This document shows, piece by piece, positions 53,121 to 62,743 of a stretch of 64,000 bases of DNA. The position numbers and the translations under genes were made by a program. Under the pieces are notes generated by a model that was not told the origin of the DNA, made no database searches, and was given only the letters and a program-made list of their open reading frames with translations. This stretch comes from Halomonas saccharevitans (GTDB lineage: Bacteria > Pseudomonadota > Gammaproteobacteria > Pseudomonadales > Halomonadaceae): the NCBI RefSeq assembly GCF_900116405.1, contig NZ_FPAQ01000002.1, positions 1 through 64,000 of the forward strand, in the 5' to 3' direction. Every line of letters begins with the position of its first letter. The first letter of the stretch is position 1.

Positions 53121-53969
53121 ATGCCGTCACGTCGTGTTTCCTATGATCTCGCCGAGGCGCCCATGGCGCCCGGCGAGGTGGCCATCGTCGGCGCCGGCCC
53201 GGGCGACCCCGGGCTTCTGACCCTGCGCGCCCTGTCGCTGCTCGAACAGGCCGACTGCCTGGTCTTCGATCGCCTGGTCTCCAAGGAGGTGCTGGCCCTG
53301 GCGAGCCCTCGGGCCCGGCGCTTCTACGTCGGCAAGGCGTCGCGCTGCCACGCCCTGACCCAGGACGAGACCAACGCGCTGCTGGTGCGTCTGGCCGAGG
53401 AGGGCCGGCGGGTGGTGCGGCTCAAGGGCGGCGACCCCTACATCTTCGGGCGCGGCGGCGAGGAAGCCGAGGTGCTGATCGAGCACGGCATCGACTTCCG
53501 GGTGGTGCCGGGCATTACCTCCGCCCAGGGCTGCGCGGCCTATGGCGGCTTCCCGCTGACCCACCGCGATCACGCCCAGAGCGTCACCTTCGTCACCGGC
53601 CACTGCAAGGCCGACGGCGAGCTGGCCCTGGACTGGAGCGCCCTGGCGGTGCCCCATCACACGGCGGTGTTCTACATGGGCCTGGCCAATGCCGGGCTGA
53701 TCAGCCGCCGGCTTCAGGACCACGGCCTGCCGGCGAGCCACCCCGTGGCCCTGGTGGAGCGCGGCACCACCCCCGAACAGCGCCGGGTGATCACCTGCCT
53801 GGGCGCACTGGTCGAGACCATCGCCCGCGAGAAGCTCCAGCCGCCGACGCTGATCGTGGTGGGCGAGGTGGTGCGCCTGGCCACGACCCTCGCCCAGCCC
53901 ACCCCGGCCGAGGCCATCTTCATCGAGGGCGAGACGCTCGAACTGGTGCCCCAGCGGGTGGCGCTCTGA
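53121..53969 (+). CDS. nirE: NirE, uroporphyrinogen-III C-methyltransferase
   Basis: The 282-residue SUMT has VAIVGAGPGDPGLLTLRAL and KGGDPYIFGRGGEEAEVL for SAM binding, and GITSAQGCAAYGGFPLTHRD. It makes precorrin-2, the entry point of siroheme and heme d1 synthesis. Its position inside the nir operon supports the name nirE over cobA. The stop overlaps the nirN start by one base. Confidence 0.93.
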   Translation: MPSRRVSYDLAEAPMAPGEVAIVGAGPGDPGLLTLRALSLLEQADCLVFDRLVSKEVLALASPRARRFYVGKASRCHALTQDETNALLVRLAEEGRRVVRLKGGDPYIFGRGGEEAEVLIEHGIDFRVVPGITSAQGCAAYGGFPLTHRDHAQSVTFVTGHCKADGELALDWSALAVPHHTAVFYMGLANAGLISRRLQDHGLPASHPVALVERGTTPEQRRVITCLGALVETIAREKLQPPTLIVVGEVVRLATTLAQPTPAEAIFIEGETLELVPQRVAL

Positions 53970-55549
53970 TGCGATCGCTCTCGTTCCCCCGCGGCCTCGC
54001 GACCCTGGCCGGTGCCGCACTGCTGACGATCATCGCACCGGCGCTGGCCGAGGGTCCCGAGTCGCTCTACCGGGCCCAGTGCGCGTCCTGCCACGGCGAG
54101 GATCGCCTGGGCGGCATCGGCCCGGCGCTGCTGCCGAGCAACCTCTCGCGGCTCACGCCCGAGGCCGCCGAGACGGTGATCCGCAACGGCCGGGCGGCCA
54201 GCCAGATGCCCGGCTTCGGCGAGCGGCTGGACGACGCGGCGATCGCCTCGCTGGCCGAGTGGCTCTACCGCGAGCCCGAGGTGGCGCCCACCTGGGGACG
54301 CGATGAGATCCTCGCCAGCCAGGCGGTCCCGCATCCGGACGGCTCACTGCCCGACGCGCCGCGCTTCGACGCCGACCCGCTCAACCTCTTCGTGGTGGTG
54401 GAGACCGGCGACCATCACGCCAGCGTGCTCGACGGCGACACCTTCGAGCGGATCCACCGCTTCCCGACCCGCTACGCCCTGCACGGCGGGCCCAAGTACA
54501 CCCCGGATGGGCGCTACGTCTTCTTCGGCTCCCGGGACGGCTGGATCACCAAGGTCGACCTCTACAACCTCGAGGTGGTGGCCGAGGTGCGCGCCGGCAT
54601 CAACATGCGCAACATCGCCGTCTCCGCCGACGGCCGCTACGTGATGGCCGCCAACTACCTGCCCCACAGCCTGGTGCTCTTCGATGCCCACGACCTCGAC
54701 CTGATGAAGGTCTACCCGGTGGTCGGCGAGCAGGGCGAGAGCTCGCGGGTCAGCGCCGTCTATGCCGCGCCGCCCCGGGGCAGCTTCATCGCCGCGCTCA
54801 AGGACATCGAGGAGGTGTGGGAGATCCCCTGGCCGCTGCCCACCGAGCCCGTGGTCGCCACCGGACACATGGCCACCCCGCTCGAGCCGGTTCGCCGCCA
54901 CGACACGCAAAGCTTCCGGGTGCGCCGCCTCCCGGTGCCGGACTACCTGGACGACTTCTTCTTCGACCCGGCCTATCGCCACGTGATCGGTGCCTCCCGA
55001 GGTGGAGAGAGTGACGGCCAGGGCGGCATGGTGATCGATCTGGACAGCGGCGAGAAGGTCGCCGACCTGCCGCTGGAGGGCATGCCGCACCTCGGTTCCG
55101 GCATCACCTGGGAGCACGAGGGGCGCCGCGTCATGGCCACGCCCCACCTGACCCGGGCGGCCGTGTCGATCATCGACATGAGCGACTGGACGGTGATCAA
55201 GACCCTCGAGACCGACGGCCCCGGCTTCTTCATGCGCAGCCACGCCAACTCCCCCTACGCCTGGGTGGACGTCTTCTTCGGCCCGAACCGCGACCGGGTG
55301 CACGTGATCGACAAGGCGAGCCTCGAGATCGTCGAGACCCTGATTCCCGAGCCCGGCAAGACCGCTGCCCACGTGGAGTTCGACCGTGACGGCGAGAAGC
55401 TGCTGCTGAGCCTGTGGGAGGAGGACGGCGCGGTGATCGTCTATGACGCCGTCACCCTCGAGGAGGAGCAGCGCATCCCGATGAGCCGGCCCTCGGGCAA
55501 GTACAACGTCTGGAACAAGACGCGCTACGAGGAGGGCACCAGTCACTGA
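53969..55549 (+). CDS. nirN: NirN, c-type cytochrome with d1-type propeller
   Basis: The 526-residue periplasmic protein has a signal peptide (LAGAALLTIIAPALA), a heme c domain with CASCH (38-42), and a propeller homologous to NirS (ending RPSGKYNVWNKTRY). NirN oxidises dihydro-heme d1 to heme d1 before transfer to NirS. It ends the nir operon. Confidence 0.94.
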   Translation: MRSLSFPRGLATLAGAALLTIIAPALAEGPESLYRAQCASCHGEDRLGGIGPALLPSNLSRLTPEAAETVIRNGRAASQMPGFGERLDDAAIASLAEWLYREPEVAPTWGRDEILASQAVPHPDGSLPDAPRFDADPLNLFVVVETGDHHASVLDGDTFERIHRFPTRYALHGGPKYTPDGRYVFFGSRDGWITKVDLYNLEVVAEVRAGINMRNIAVSADGRYVMAANYLPHSLVLFDAHDLDLMKVYPVVGEQGESSRVSAVYAAPPRGSFIAALKDIEEVWEIPWPLPTEPVVATGHMATPLEPVRRHDTQSFRVRRLPVPDYLDDFFFDPAYRHVIGASRGGESDGQGGMVIDLDSGEKVADLPLEGMPHLGSGITWEHEGRRVMATPHLTRAAVSIIDMSDWTVIKTLETDGPGFFMRSHANSPYAWVDVFFGPNRDRVHVIDKASLEIVETLIPEPGKTAAHVEFDRDGEKLLLSLWEEDGAVIVYDAVTLEEEQRIPMSRPSGKYNVWNKTRYEEGTSH

Positions 55550-55568
55550 GGCGCTATAAGAAGTATTC

Positions 55569-55582
55569 TTGATACCTGTCAA
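55569..55582 (+). promoter_or_regulatory. FNR/ANR/DNR-type box of the second nnrS gene
   Basis: TTGATACCTGTCAA fits TTGAT-N4-GTCAA perfectly. A -10-like CACAAT (55605-55610) is exactly 22 nt downstream. Confidence 0.7.
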
Positions 55583-55645
55583 GGAAGGGGGCGGGGGGCT
55601 GGGCCACAATGGCCATCACCAAGCGTTTTAGTCGGGTATAGCGCC

Positions 55646-56857
55646 ATGCAATCGACCTCCTCCTCCGTTAGCTCCTCCTCGCTGTCGCGCCTGCCGGTGG
55701 CGAGGCTGGCTTTTCGCCCCTTCTTCCTGCTGGCCGCGCTTTACGGCGTGGTGGCGATGGTCGTGTGGCTGGCCTTCTGGCACGGCGACATCCTGCTGCG
55801 ACCCGTCGGCGGGCTGATGTTCTGGCACCAGCACGAGATGCTGTTCGGCTTCGCGACCGCGGTGGTGGCGGGCTTTCTGCTCACCGCAGTGCAGAACTGG
55901 ACCGGACTGCCAAGCCTCAAGGGCGGGCCGCTGCTGGCGCTGGTCGCGCTCTGGCTGGCCGGGCGAGCCCTGATGGCCTTCCCGCCGGAGACGGCGGAGT
56001 GGCTGCCGATGCTGGTCGACCTGGCGTTCCTGCCGGTGGTGGCCGGCGTCATGGCTCGCCTAGTGATTGCCGCGAAGCGCTGGCGCAACCTGATCTTCCT
56101 GCCGGCGCTGGGGCTGTTGACCCTGGCCAACCTGGCCATGCACCTGGGTGTGCTCAATGGCGATGCCGAGCTGATCCGCCAGGCCGCCTACCTGGCGGTG
56201 CTGCTGATTACCCTGCTGATGGTGGTGGTCGGCGGTCGGGTGATCGCCATGTTCACCGCCAACCGCCTGGGCCTCACCCGCCGGCCGGCGATCCCGGCGC
56301 TGGAGTATGCAAGCCTGGGTAGCGTGCTGGCCGTGGTCCTGGCGCAGGGGCTCGCCGTGCTCGGCGTGGCGCTGCCGGGCGCGCTCTTCGCCACCCTCCT
56401 GGGGCTGGCGGCGTTCGCCAACGCCGTGCGCCTGGCGCGCTGGGGCGGCCAGCACAGCGGGCGAGAGCCGCTGCTCTGGGGCCTCCACGGCAGCTACGCC
56501 TTCATTCCCGTGGGCCTCGCGATGTGGGCGCTGGCGGCGCTGGGCCTGTTCCGCGCGGAGCTGGCCGTGCATGCGCTGACCATCGGCGGCATGGGCACCA
56601 TGATGCTTTCGATGATGTCGCGGGTGGCGCTTGGCCACACCGCGCGCCCCATCCGCACCCTGCCGGGCATCGGCGTGGCGCTCGGCCTGATGCTCGCCGC
56701 CGCCGTGCTGCGCTCGCCGGTGCTGGCGCTCGTCCCGCAGATCACCCACTGGACCTACAACCTGGGCATCATCTTCTGGTGCCTGGCCTACGCGATCTTC
56801 CTGTTCCACTATGCGGGGCCGCTGCTGTCGGCCCGGGCCGACGGCAAGGATGGATAA
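55646..56857 (+). CDS. nnrS: NnrS family membrane protein (copy 2)
   Basis: The 403-residue protein has about twelve helices. It begins with a Ser-rich leader and then LAFRPFFLLAALYGVVAM, with FWHQHEMLFGFATAVVAGFLLTA, the His-rich heme/copper motif of NnrS. VGGRVIAMFTANRLG and GTMMLSMMSRVALGHTAR are also characteristic. It is likely to protect against nitrosative stress. It is more canonical than copy 1. An FNR-type promoter lies upstream, and the SirB2-like gene follows after 33 nt. Confidence 0.92.
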   Translation: MQSTSSSVSSSSLSRLPVARLAFRPFFLLAALYGVVAMVVWLAFWHGDILLRPVGGLMFWHQHEMLFGFATAVVAGFLLTAVQNWTGLPSLKGGPLLALVALWLAGRALMAFPPETAEWLPMLVDLAFLPVVAGVMARLVIAAKRWRNLIFLPALGLLTLANLAMHLGVLNGDAELIRQAAYLAVLLITLLMVVVGGRVIAMFTANRLGLTRRPAIPALEYASLGSVLAVVLAQGLAVLGVALPGALFATLLGLAAFANAVRLARWGGQHSGREPLLWGLHGSYAFIPVGLAMWALAALGLFRAELAVHALTIGGMGTMMLSMMSRVALGHTARPIRTLPGIGVALGLMLAAAVLRSPVLALVPQITHWTYNLGIIFWCLAYAIFLFHYAGPLLSARADGKDG

Positions 56858-56890
56858 GACTCACCGCCCCTGACACCGATGCCGAGCACC

Positions 56891-57277
56891 ATGGAACACT
56901 ACTCCCTGATCAAGCACCTGCACGTCACCGCCGCCGTCCTGAGCCTCGCCTTCTTCCTGCTGCGGGCCTGGTGGTCGGTGTGCGAGGCGCCGCTGCTGCA
57001 GCGGCGCTGGGTGAAGGTGGTGCCTCACCTCATCGATACCGCCCTGCTGGGGCTCGGCGTGACGCTAATGGTGCTGCTCTCCGCCTGGCCCCACCAGCAG
57101 CCCTGGCTCGCCGCCAAGCTGATCGCCCTGCTTGGCTACATCGGCCTGGGCACGCTGGCGATCAAGCGCGGCCGCACCCCCGCGGTGCGCGGCGTCGCGG
57201 CGCTGGCGGCGCTGGCCACCTTCGCCTACATGCTGGGGGCGGCCGTGACCCACAGCACGCTCTCCTGGCTGGCCTGA
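56891..57277 (+). CDS. SirB2-like four-helix membrane protein
   Basis: The 128-residue integral membrane protein starts MEHYSLIKHLHVTAAVLSLA and contains four helices, with HLIDTALLGLGVTLMVLL and AKLIALLGYIGLGTLAIK. I match it to the SirB2 family from the KHLHV...R..W and HxIDTxLL motifs. Function is unknown; two His in helices suggest heme or metal. An in-frame ATG 12 nt upstream (56879) is an alternative start. Confidence 0.75.
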   Translation: MEHYSLIKHLHVTAAVLSLAFFLLRAWWSVCEAPLLQRRWVKVVPHLIDTALLGLGVTLMVLLSAWPHQQPWLAAKLIALLGYIGLGTLAIKRGRTPAVRGVAALAALATFAYMLGAAVTHSTLSWLA

Positions 57278-57303
57278 GGCCAGGAGCGCCTGCGCTGCGA
57301 TGT

Positions 57304-57342
57304 ATGTGCTGAGGCCCCATGTGCTGAGTCCCATGTGCTGAG
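57304..57342 (+). repeat. Three tandem copies of a 14-15 bp unit before the CMD-family gene
   Basis: ATGTGCTGAG occurs at 57304, 57319 and 57333, each followed by a CCC-rich linker. It lies between the SirB2-like gene and the start at 57397. It may be slippage-prone or a promoter spacer; no function is evident. Confidence 0.6.
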
Positions 57343-57396
57343 CCCTATATGCAGTCCTATACTGACTCCGCCACTCGTCTGCAGAAGGATAATCTC

Positions 57397-57714
57397 ATGT
57401 CGAAACAGGAACTCCCCGCTGGTGCCGGTCAGGTGGCCGAGCAGTATCCAGAGGTCTGGTCGGCCTATGCCGAGCTCGGCCGGGCCTGTGCCGAGTCCGG
57501 CCCGCTGGACGCGCGCACGCGTCGCCTGATCAAGCTGGCGCTGGCCGTGGGGGCGCGCTCCGAGGGGGCGGTGCACTCCCACGTGCGTCGCGGCCTGGAG
57601 GAGGGCGAGTCCGCCGAGGCCCTGAAGCAGGTGGCCATGCTGGCCATCCCCACCCTGGGCCTGCCCGGCGGCGTCGCGGCCCTGACCTGGATCGAGGACA
57701 TTACCGAATCCTGA
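57397..57714 (+). CDS. Carboxymuconolactone-decarboxylase-family protein lacking the redox Cys pair
   Basis: The 105-residue protein has the CMD/AhpD helical fold (LDARTRRLIKLALAVGARSEG, HSHVRRGLEEGESAEALKQV, AIPTLGLPGGVAALTWI). In AhpD-like members the motif ExxCxxCxxxH carries the thiols. Here it is SEGAVHSHV, so both Cys are missing and peroxidase activity of that type is unlikely. ATG 57397 follows AGAAGGA. Role unknown; the neighbours are denitrification accessory genes. Confidence 0.8.
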   Translation: MSKQELPAGAGQVAEQYPEVWSAYAELGRACAESGPLDARTRRLIKLALAVGARSEGAVHSHVRRGLEEGESAEALKQVAMLAIPTLGLPGGVAALTWIEDITES

Positions 57715-57774
57715 TTGCCCGCGGCCCTCGGGCCACTGGGACAAGCGTTTAAACGTGAGTTGGTCACGCCGCTT

Positions 57775-57831
57775 CGGGGTCTGCTAGGTTCGAGACTGCT
57801 GCATCAGCAGTATTCGATCTACCAGACCCCG
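57775..57831 (+). promoter_or_regulatory. Long-range hairpin in the aapJ leader
   Basis: CGGGGTCTG (57775-57783) pairs with CAGACCCCG (57823-57831). Inside it is a second stem, CTGCTG-CAT-CAGCAG (57796-57810). The outer stem ends where the SD (GGAG, 57831-57834) begins, so folding could limit ribosome access to the start at 57842. Confidence 0.5.
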
Positions 57832-57841
57832 GAGTCTTATC

Positions 57842-58870
57842 ATGCGCAACAATAACAAGACACTGCTCTCCCTCTCCGCCGCTGCCCTCTGCGTCGGCAT
57901 GGTCTCCTCCGCCTCAGCGGCCACCCTGGACGAGGTGAAGGAGCGTGGCGAGCTGCGCTGCGGCGTCAACGTGGGCCTCTCGGGCTTCTCCTCGCCCGAC
58001 GAGGACGGCACCTGGCAGGGGCTCGATGTGGAGACCTGCCGCGGCATCGCCGCCGCGATCTTCGGCGATCCCGAGGCGGTCTCCTTCACGCCGCTGACCG
58101 CCAAGGAGCGCTTCACCGCCCTGCAGTCCGGCGAGATCGACGTCCTGTCGCGCAACACCACCTGGACCGCGACCCGTGACAACTCGCTGGGGCTTAACTT
58201 CACCGCCACCACCTTCTACGACGGCCAGGGCTTCATGGTGGCCAAGGACCTGGGGCTCGAGGGGCCCAAGCAGTTCGACGGCGCCTCGATCTGCATTCAG
58301 TCCGGCACCACCCACGAGCTCAACCTGGCCGACTACTTCCCCTCCCGCGGCATCGACATCCAGACCGTCACCTTCGACACCCCCGACCAGACCGCCCAGG
58401 GCTTCGCCAGCGGCCGCTGCGACATCCTGACCTCGGACACCTCGCAGCTCAGCGCCCTGCGCCTGCAGCTGCCTGAGCCCGGCAGCGTCGAGATCCTCGA
58501 GACGCTGATCTCCAAGGAGCCGCTCGGCCCCGTGGTGCGCCAGGGCGACGATCAGTGGCTGGACATCGTCAAGTGGTCGATCTTCGCCATGGTCAACGCC
58601 GAGGAGCTCGGCGTGAACAGCGATAACGTCGAAGAGATGAAGGCCACCCCGCCCAACCCCCAGGTGGCGCGCCTGCTGGGCGTGGATGGCGACTATGGCG
58701 AGCAGATGGGGCTGGAAAACGACTGGGCCTATCAGCTGATCAGCCACGTCGGCAACTACCACGAGGTCTTCGCCAGCACCGTGGGTGAGGATTCGCCCAT
58801 GCAGATCAGCCGCGGCGTGAACGCGCTGTGGAACGAGGGCGGCATCCTCTACGCACCGCCGGTCCGCTGA
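57842..58870 (+). CDS. aapJ: Amino-acid ABC transporter substrate-binding protein (AapJ-like)
   Basis: The 342-residue periplasmic protein has a signal peptide (LSLSAAALCVGMVSSASA) and a type II periplasmic binding fold with CGVNVGLSGFSSPDEDGTW and FTALQSGEIDVLSRNTTWT. Similarity is to the general L-amino-acid binding proteins AapJ/BztA. It delivers amino acids to AapQM. The four genes 57842-62039 form one operon. Confidence 0.9.
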   Translation: MRNNNKTLLSLSAAALCVGMVSSASAATLDEVKERGELRCGVNVGLSGFSSPDEDGTWQGLDVETCRGIAAAIFGDPEAVSFTPLTAKERFTALQSGEIDVLSRNTTWTATRDNSLGLNFTATTFYDGQGFMVAKDLGLEGPKQFDGASICIQSGTTHELNLADYFPSRGIDIQTVTFDTPDQTAQGFASGRCDILTSDTSQLSALRLQLPEPGSVEILETLISKEPLGPVVRQGDDQWLDIVKWSIFAMVNAEELGVNSDNVEEMKATPPNPQVARLLGVDGDYGEQMGLENDWAYQLISHVGNYHEVFASTVGEDSPMQISRGVNALWNEGGILYAPPVR

Positions 58871-58956
58871 TCGCTCGGACACCGAACGTTCCCTGAACGG
58901 GCATCACGCATGGCGACATGCGTGATGCCGTGTCGTTGACGTCCACGAGGCTCGAT

Positions 58957-60135
58957 ATGCTGCGTTCTTCTTCACGGGAGCGGGGGCCGCTGTGGCGCGA
59001 CCCCACCTTCCGCGCCCTGCTGGTGCAGGGCATCCTGCTGCTGGCGCTGGGGGCCTTCATCGCCATGGTGGTGTCGAACACCCTGGCCAACCTCGAGGCC
59101 CGGGGGATCACCACCGGTTTCGACTTCCTCCAGGACCGCGCCGGCTTCTCGATCCCCCAGACCCTGATCGACTACTCCGGCGACAGCACCTATGCCCGCA
59201 CCTTCGTGGTGGGGCTGCTCAACACCCTGCTGGTCTCCGCCCTGGGCATCGTCACGGCGACCCTGATCGGCTTCGCCGTGGGCATCGCCCGGCTGTCACC
59301 CAACTGGCTGCTGGCCCGGCTGGCCACCGCCTACGTCGAGATCTTCCGCAACATTCCGCTGCTGGTGCAGATCCTGTTCTGGTACTTCGCCGTGCTGCAG
59401 GCCCTGCCGAGCCCCCGCAACAGCCACTCGCTGTTCGAGGCGATCTTTCTCAACGTGCGCGGCGTGGTGCTGCCCGGCCCCCAGCCGCTTGACGGCTTCG
59501 CCGCCACCCCCTGGGCGCTGCTGGCCGCGGTGATCGCCACCGCCGGGCTGGTGCGCTACGCCCGGCGTCGTCAGGCGCAAACCGGGCAGGCCCTGCCGAT
59601 CTTCAAGCTCGGCGCGCTGATTCTGATCGGCCTGCCGGCGCTCACCTTCGTCGCCACGGGCATGCCGCTCGAGTGGTCCATCCCGTCGCTTGCCGGCTTC
59701 AACTTCCAGGGCGGCGTGACGATCCTGCCCGAGCTGATGGCGCTGTGGCTGGCGCTCTCGATCTACACCGCCTCCTTCATCGCCGAGATCGTGCGCTCGG
59801 GGATCCAGTCGGTGCCCCAGGGCCAGGTGGAGGCGGCCAAGGCGCTGAGCCTGCCGGGCGGCATCATCCTGCGCAAGGTGGTGATTCCCCAGGCGATGCG
59901 GGTGATCGTGCCGCAGCTGACCAGCCAGCACCTCAACCTGATCAAGAACTCGTCGCTCGCCACGGCGATCGGCTACCCGGATCTGGTGGCGGTGTTCTCC
60001 GGCACGGCGCTGAACCAGACCGGCCAGGCCATCGAGATCGTCGCCATGACCATGGGCGTCTACCTGCTGATCAACCTGGTGGTGTCCGCGCTGATGAACC
60101 TCTACAACGCGCGCACGCTGCTCAAGGAGCGCTGA
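58957..60135 (+). CDS. aapQ: Amino-acid ABC transporter permease (AapQ-like)
   Basis: The 392-residue permease has about eight helices with a long inserted periplasmic region typical of AapQ/BztB, and the EAA loop (VEAAKALSLPGGIILRKVVIPQA). ATG 58957 follows GAGG; an upstream ATG (58918) is possible. aapM begins two bases after its stop. Confidence 0.9.
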   Translation: MLRSSSRERGPLWRDPTFRALLVQGILLLALGAFIAMVVSNTLANLEARGITTGFDFLQDRAGFSIPQTLIDYSGDSTYARTFVVGLLNTLLVSALGIVTATLIGFAVGIARLSPNWLLARLATAYVEIFRNIPLLVQILFWYFAVLQALPSPRNSHSLFEAIFLNVRGVVLPGPQPLDGFAATPWALLAAVIATAGLVRYARRRQAQTGQALPIFKLGALILIGLPALTFVATGMPLEWSIPSLAGFNFQGGVTILPELMALWLALSIYTASFIAEIVRSGIQSVPQGQVEAAKALSLPGGIILRKVVIPQAMRVIVPQLTSQHLNLIKNSSLATAIGYPDLVAVFSGTALNQTGQAIEIVAMTMGVYLLINLVVSALMNLYNARTLLKER

Positions 60136-60136
60136 G

Positions 60137-61252
60137 ATGGCAGATACCATTACCACCACCGAGCCCGAGATGGTCGCCGAGCGGCGTCCCCCCGACCTGC
60201 GTCGCGGACTGCTCGGCTGGCTGCATGCCAACCTCTTCAATACCCCGCTCAACGGGGTGGTGACCCTGATCACCGTGACGCTGCTTTCCATGCTGCTGTG
60301 GCCCGCGCTGCAGTGGGCGGTGTTCCAGGCCGACTGGCTCGGCGACTCCCGCGAGGCGTGCAGCGGCGAGGGGGCCTGCTGGGTCTTCATCAGCGCGCGT
60401 TTCGAGTCGATCGTCTACGGCTTCTATCCCGAGGCCGAGCGCTGGCGGGTGGATCTGGTCTTCGTCCTGCTGGCGGTGCTGATCGCCTGGCTGGTCATCC
60501 CGCGCCTGCCCGCCAAGCGCTGGGTGGGGGTGTTCGCCCTGGTGGGTTTCCCCGTGCTGGCCTTCTTCCTGCTGGTGGGCGGCAGTTTCGGGCTCACCCA
60601 CGTGCCGACCCGCGAATGGGGCGGGGTGATGCTGACCCTGACCATCGCCACCGTGGGCATCGTCGGCTCGCTGCCCATCGGCGTGGTGCTGGCGCTGGGG
60701 CGGCGCTCGAAGATGCCGCTGGTGCGGGGCTTCTGCGTGGTGTTCATCGAGTTCTGGCGCGGCGTGCCGCTGATCACGGTGCTGTTCATGGCCTCGGTGA
60801 TGCTGCCGCTCTTCGTGCCCACCCAGGTGGAGTTCGACAAACTGCTGCGGGCGCTGGTGGGCATCATGTTCTTCTGGAGCGCCTACATGGCCGAGGTGGT
60901 GCGCGGCGGTCTGCAGGCCATCCCCAGCGGCCAGGAAGAAGCGGCCAAGGCGATGGGCATGGGCTACTGGCAGCGCATGGGGCTGATCGTGCTGCCTCAG
61001 TCGCTCAAGCTGGTCATCCCCGGCATCGTCAACACCTTCATTGCGCTGTTCAAGGACACCTCGCTGGTGCTGATCATCGGGCTCTTCGACCTGCTGGCGA
61101 TCATCCGCGCGGGACTCACCGACAGCAACTGGCTGGGCTTCGCCACCGAGGGCTACGTCTTCGCGGCCCTGGTGTTCTGGGTGTTCTGCTTTGGCATGTC
61201 GCGCTACAGCCAGTACATCGAACGGCGCCTGCATACCGGCCATCGGAACTGA
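60137..61252 (+). CDS. aapM: Amino-acid ABC transporter permease (AapM-like)
   Basis: The 371-residue permease has an EAA loop ([21 protein letters not shown]) and [18 protein letters not shown]. It is the second membrane subunit paired with AapQ. AapP begins 22 nt downstream. Confidence 0.9.
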   Translation: MADTITTTEPEMVAERRPPDLRRGLLGWLHANLFNTPLNGVVTLITVTLLSMLLWPALQWAVFQADWLGDSREACSGEGACWVFISARFESIVYGFYPEAERWRVDLVFVLLAVLIAWLVIPRLPAKRWVGVFALVGFPVLAFFLLVGGSFGLTHVPTREWGGVMLTLTIATVGIVGSLPIGVVLALGRRSKMPLVRGFCVVFIEFWRGVPLITVLFMASVMLPLFVPTQVEFDKLLRALVGIMFFWSAYMAEVVRGGLQAIPSGQEEAAKAMGMGYWQRMGLIVLPQSLKLVIPGIVNTFIALFKDTSLVLIIGLFDLLAIIRAGLTDSNWLGFATEGYVFAALVFWVFCFGMSRYSQYIERRLHTGHRN

Positions 61253-61274
61253 CCATCATCAACGGGACCTTCTC

Positions 61275-62039
61275 ATGAATCAGGCAAATGCTGCCCGGGC
61301 CGACGCACCCATGGTCGAGATCACCGGGCTCAACAAGTGGTATGGCGACTTCCACGTGCTGCGCGACATCGACCTGACGGTCGCCCAGGGTGAGCGCATC
61401 GTCATCTGTGGCCCCTCGGGGTCGGGCAAGTCGACGCTGATCCGCTGCATCAACCACCTCGAGGAGCACCAGGAGGGTCGCATCGTGGTCAATGGCCTGC
61501 CCATGACCCGCGACGTGAAGCGCATCGAGCAGATCCGCCGCAACGTCGGCATGGTGTTCCAGCACTTCAACCTCTTCCCCCACCTGAGCGTGCTGGACAA
61601 CTGCTGCATCTCCCAGACCTGGGTGCAGAAGAAGCCGCGTGCCGAGGCCGAGCGCACGGCGATGGAGATCCTCGAGCGGGTGCAGATCGCCGACCAGGCT
61701 CGCAAGTATCCGGGTCAGCTCTCCGGGGGCCAGCAGCAGCGCGTGGCCATCGCCCGGGCACTGTGCATGCAGCCGGAGGTGATGCTCTTCGACGAGCCGA
61801 CCTCGGCGCTCGATCCCGAGATGATCAAGGAGGTGCTCGACGTGATGGTCGAGCTGGCCCAGGACGGCATGACCATGCTCTGCGTGACCCATGAGATGGG
61901 CTTCGCCAAGACCGTGGCCGACCGGGTGATCTTCATGGATCAGGGCCAGATCATCGAACAGGCGCCCCCCGAGACCTTCTTCAACCATCCGCGCTCCGAG
62001 CGCACCAAGCTCTTCCTCGGCCAGATCCTCGGCCACTGA
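61275..62039 (+). CDS. aapP: Amino-acid ABC transporter ATPase (AapP-like)
   Basis: The 254-residue ATPase has Walker [10 protein letters not shown], signature LSGGQQQR, Walker [14 protein letters not shown] and switch His in [11 protein letters not shown] 61275 is preferred; the frame continues upstream into aapM. It is the last gene of the aap operon. Confidence 0.94.
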   Translation: MNQANAARADAPMVEITGLNKWYGDFHVLRDIDLTVAQGERIVICGPSGSGKSTLIRCINHLEEHQEGRIVVNGLPMTRDVKRIEQIRRNVGMVFQHFNLFPHLSVLDNCCISQTWVQKKPRAEAERTAMEILERVQIADQARKYPGQLSGGQQQRVAIARALCMQPEVMLFDEPTSALDPEMIKEVLDVMVELAQDGMTMLCVTHEMGFAKTVADRVIFMDQGQIIEQAPPETFFNHPRSERTKLFLGQILGH

Positions 62040-62093
62040 GCCCCTCCCGGGCGGCGGCCTCGCGGTCGTCGTCCGCCTTCCTCTTGCCGAAAA

Positions 62094-62107
62094 TTGATCG
62101 ACGTCAA
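62094..62107 (+). promoter_or_regulatory. FNR/ANR/DNR-type box of the norCB promoter
   Basis: TTGATCGACGTCAA is a perfect match to TTGAY-N4-RTCAA. The -10 candidate TAGGCT (62131-62136) lies 23 nt downstream. Confidence 0.75.
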
Positions 62108-62137
62108 GGCTCCATGCCGTGCCCTGCTGCTAGGCTT

Positions 62138-62160
62138 AACATGTATTTCCTATACATCTT
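62138..62160 (+). promoter_or_regulatory. NsrR operator at the norC transcription start
   Basis: Arms AACATGTATTT and TATACATCTT around a central CC match the NsrR consensus well. The site begins two bases after the predicted -10, so a bound NsrR would block transcription until NO appears. Confidence 0.7.
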
Positions 62161-62229
62161 AATAAGGGCGCAGGGCCGCTTGCCGTGAGAGGCGACGGCA
62201 CTGCCACACGAGCAAGGGGGGTATGGTCC

Positions 62230-62682
62230 ATGGCCGACGGTCTCACCAAGTCGGCGGCCCGCAACATCTTCTACGGCGGGTCGCTGTTCTTCTTTCTGCT
62301 GTTTGCCGCACTGACGGCCCACAGCCACTGGTACATGGTCACCACGTCCACCGACAGCGAGGGGCTCACCGAGTCCGTCAAGCACGGCAAGGAAGTGTGG
62401 GAAAAGAACATGTGCATCAACTGCCACAGCATCATGGGCGAGGGCGCCTACTTCGCGCCGGAGCTGGGCAACGTCTGGGAGCGCTACGGCGGTCACGAGA
62501 ACCCCGACGCGGCCCGCGCGGGCCTCGCCGCCTGGATCCGCGCGCAGCCGCTGGGGGGCGAGGGACGCCGCCAGATGCCCGCCTACGACTTCAGCGAGGA
62601 GGAGATGCAGTCGCTGATCGACTTCCTGGAGTGGACCGACGGCATCGACGACCAGGACTGGCCGCCGCACCCCGCCGGCTGA
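62230..62682 (+). CDS. norC: Nitric oxide reductase subunit C
   Basis: The 150-residue membrane-anchored cytochrome c has one N-terminal helix (NIFYGGSLFFFLLFAALTA), heme site CINCH (62-66), and GAYFAPELGNVW with a distal Met downstream (RQMPAYDFSEEEM). It passes electrons to NorB. ATG 62230 follows AAGGGGGG. norB starts 61 nt later. Confidence 0.96.
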   Translation: MADGLTKSAARNIFYGGSLFFFLLFAALTAHSHWYMVTTSTDSEGLTESVKHGKEVWEKNMCINCHSIMGEGAYFAPELGNVWERYGGHENPDAARAGLAAWIRAQPLGGEGRRQMPAYDFSEEEMQSLIDFLEWTDGIDDQDWPPHPAG

Positions 62683-62743
62683 GCCGCCGGACCGCCGGGA
62701 CGCCGGACCGCGGATCGCGGATCAATCGAGGAGAACGATACCG

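Noticed and set aside
53121-53969. cobA instead of nirE for the SUMT gene
   Set aside because: Its position between nirJ and nirN with minimal spacing favours a dedicated heme d1 role.
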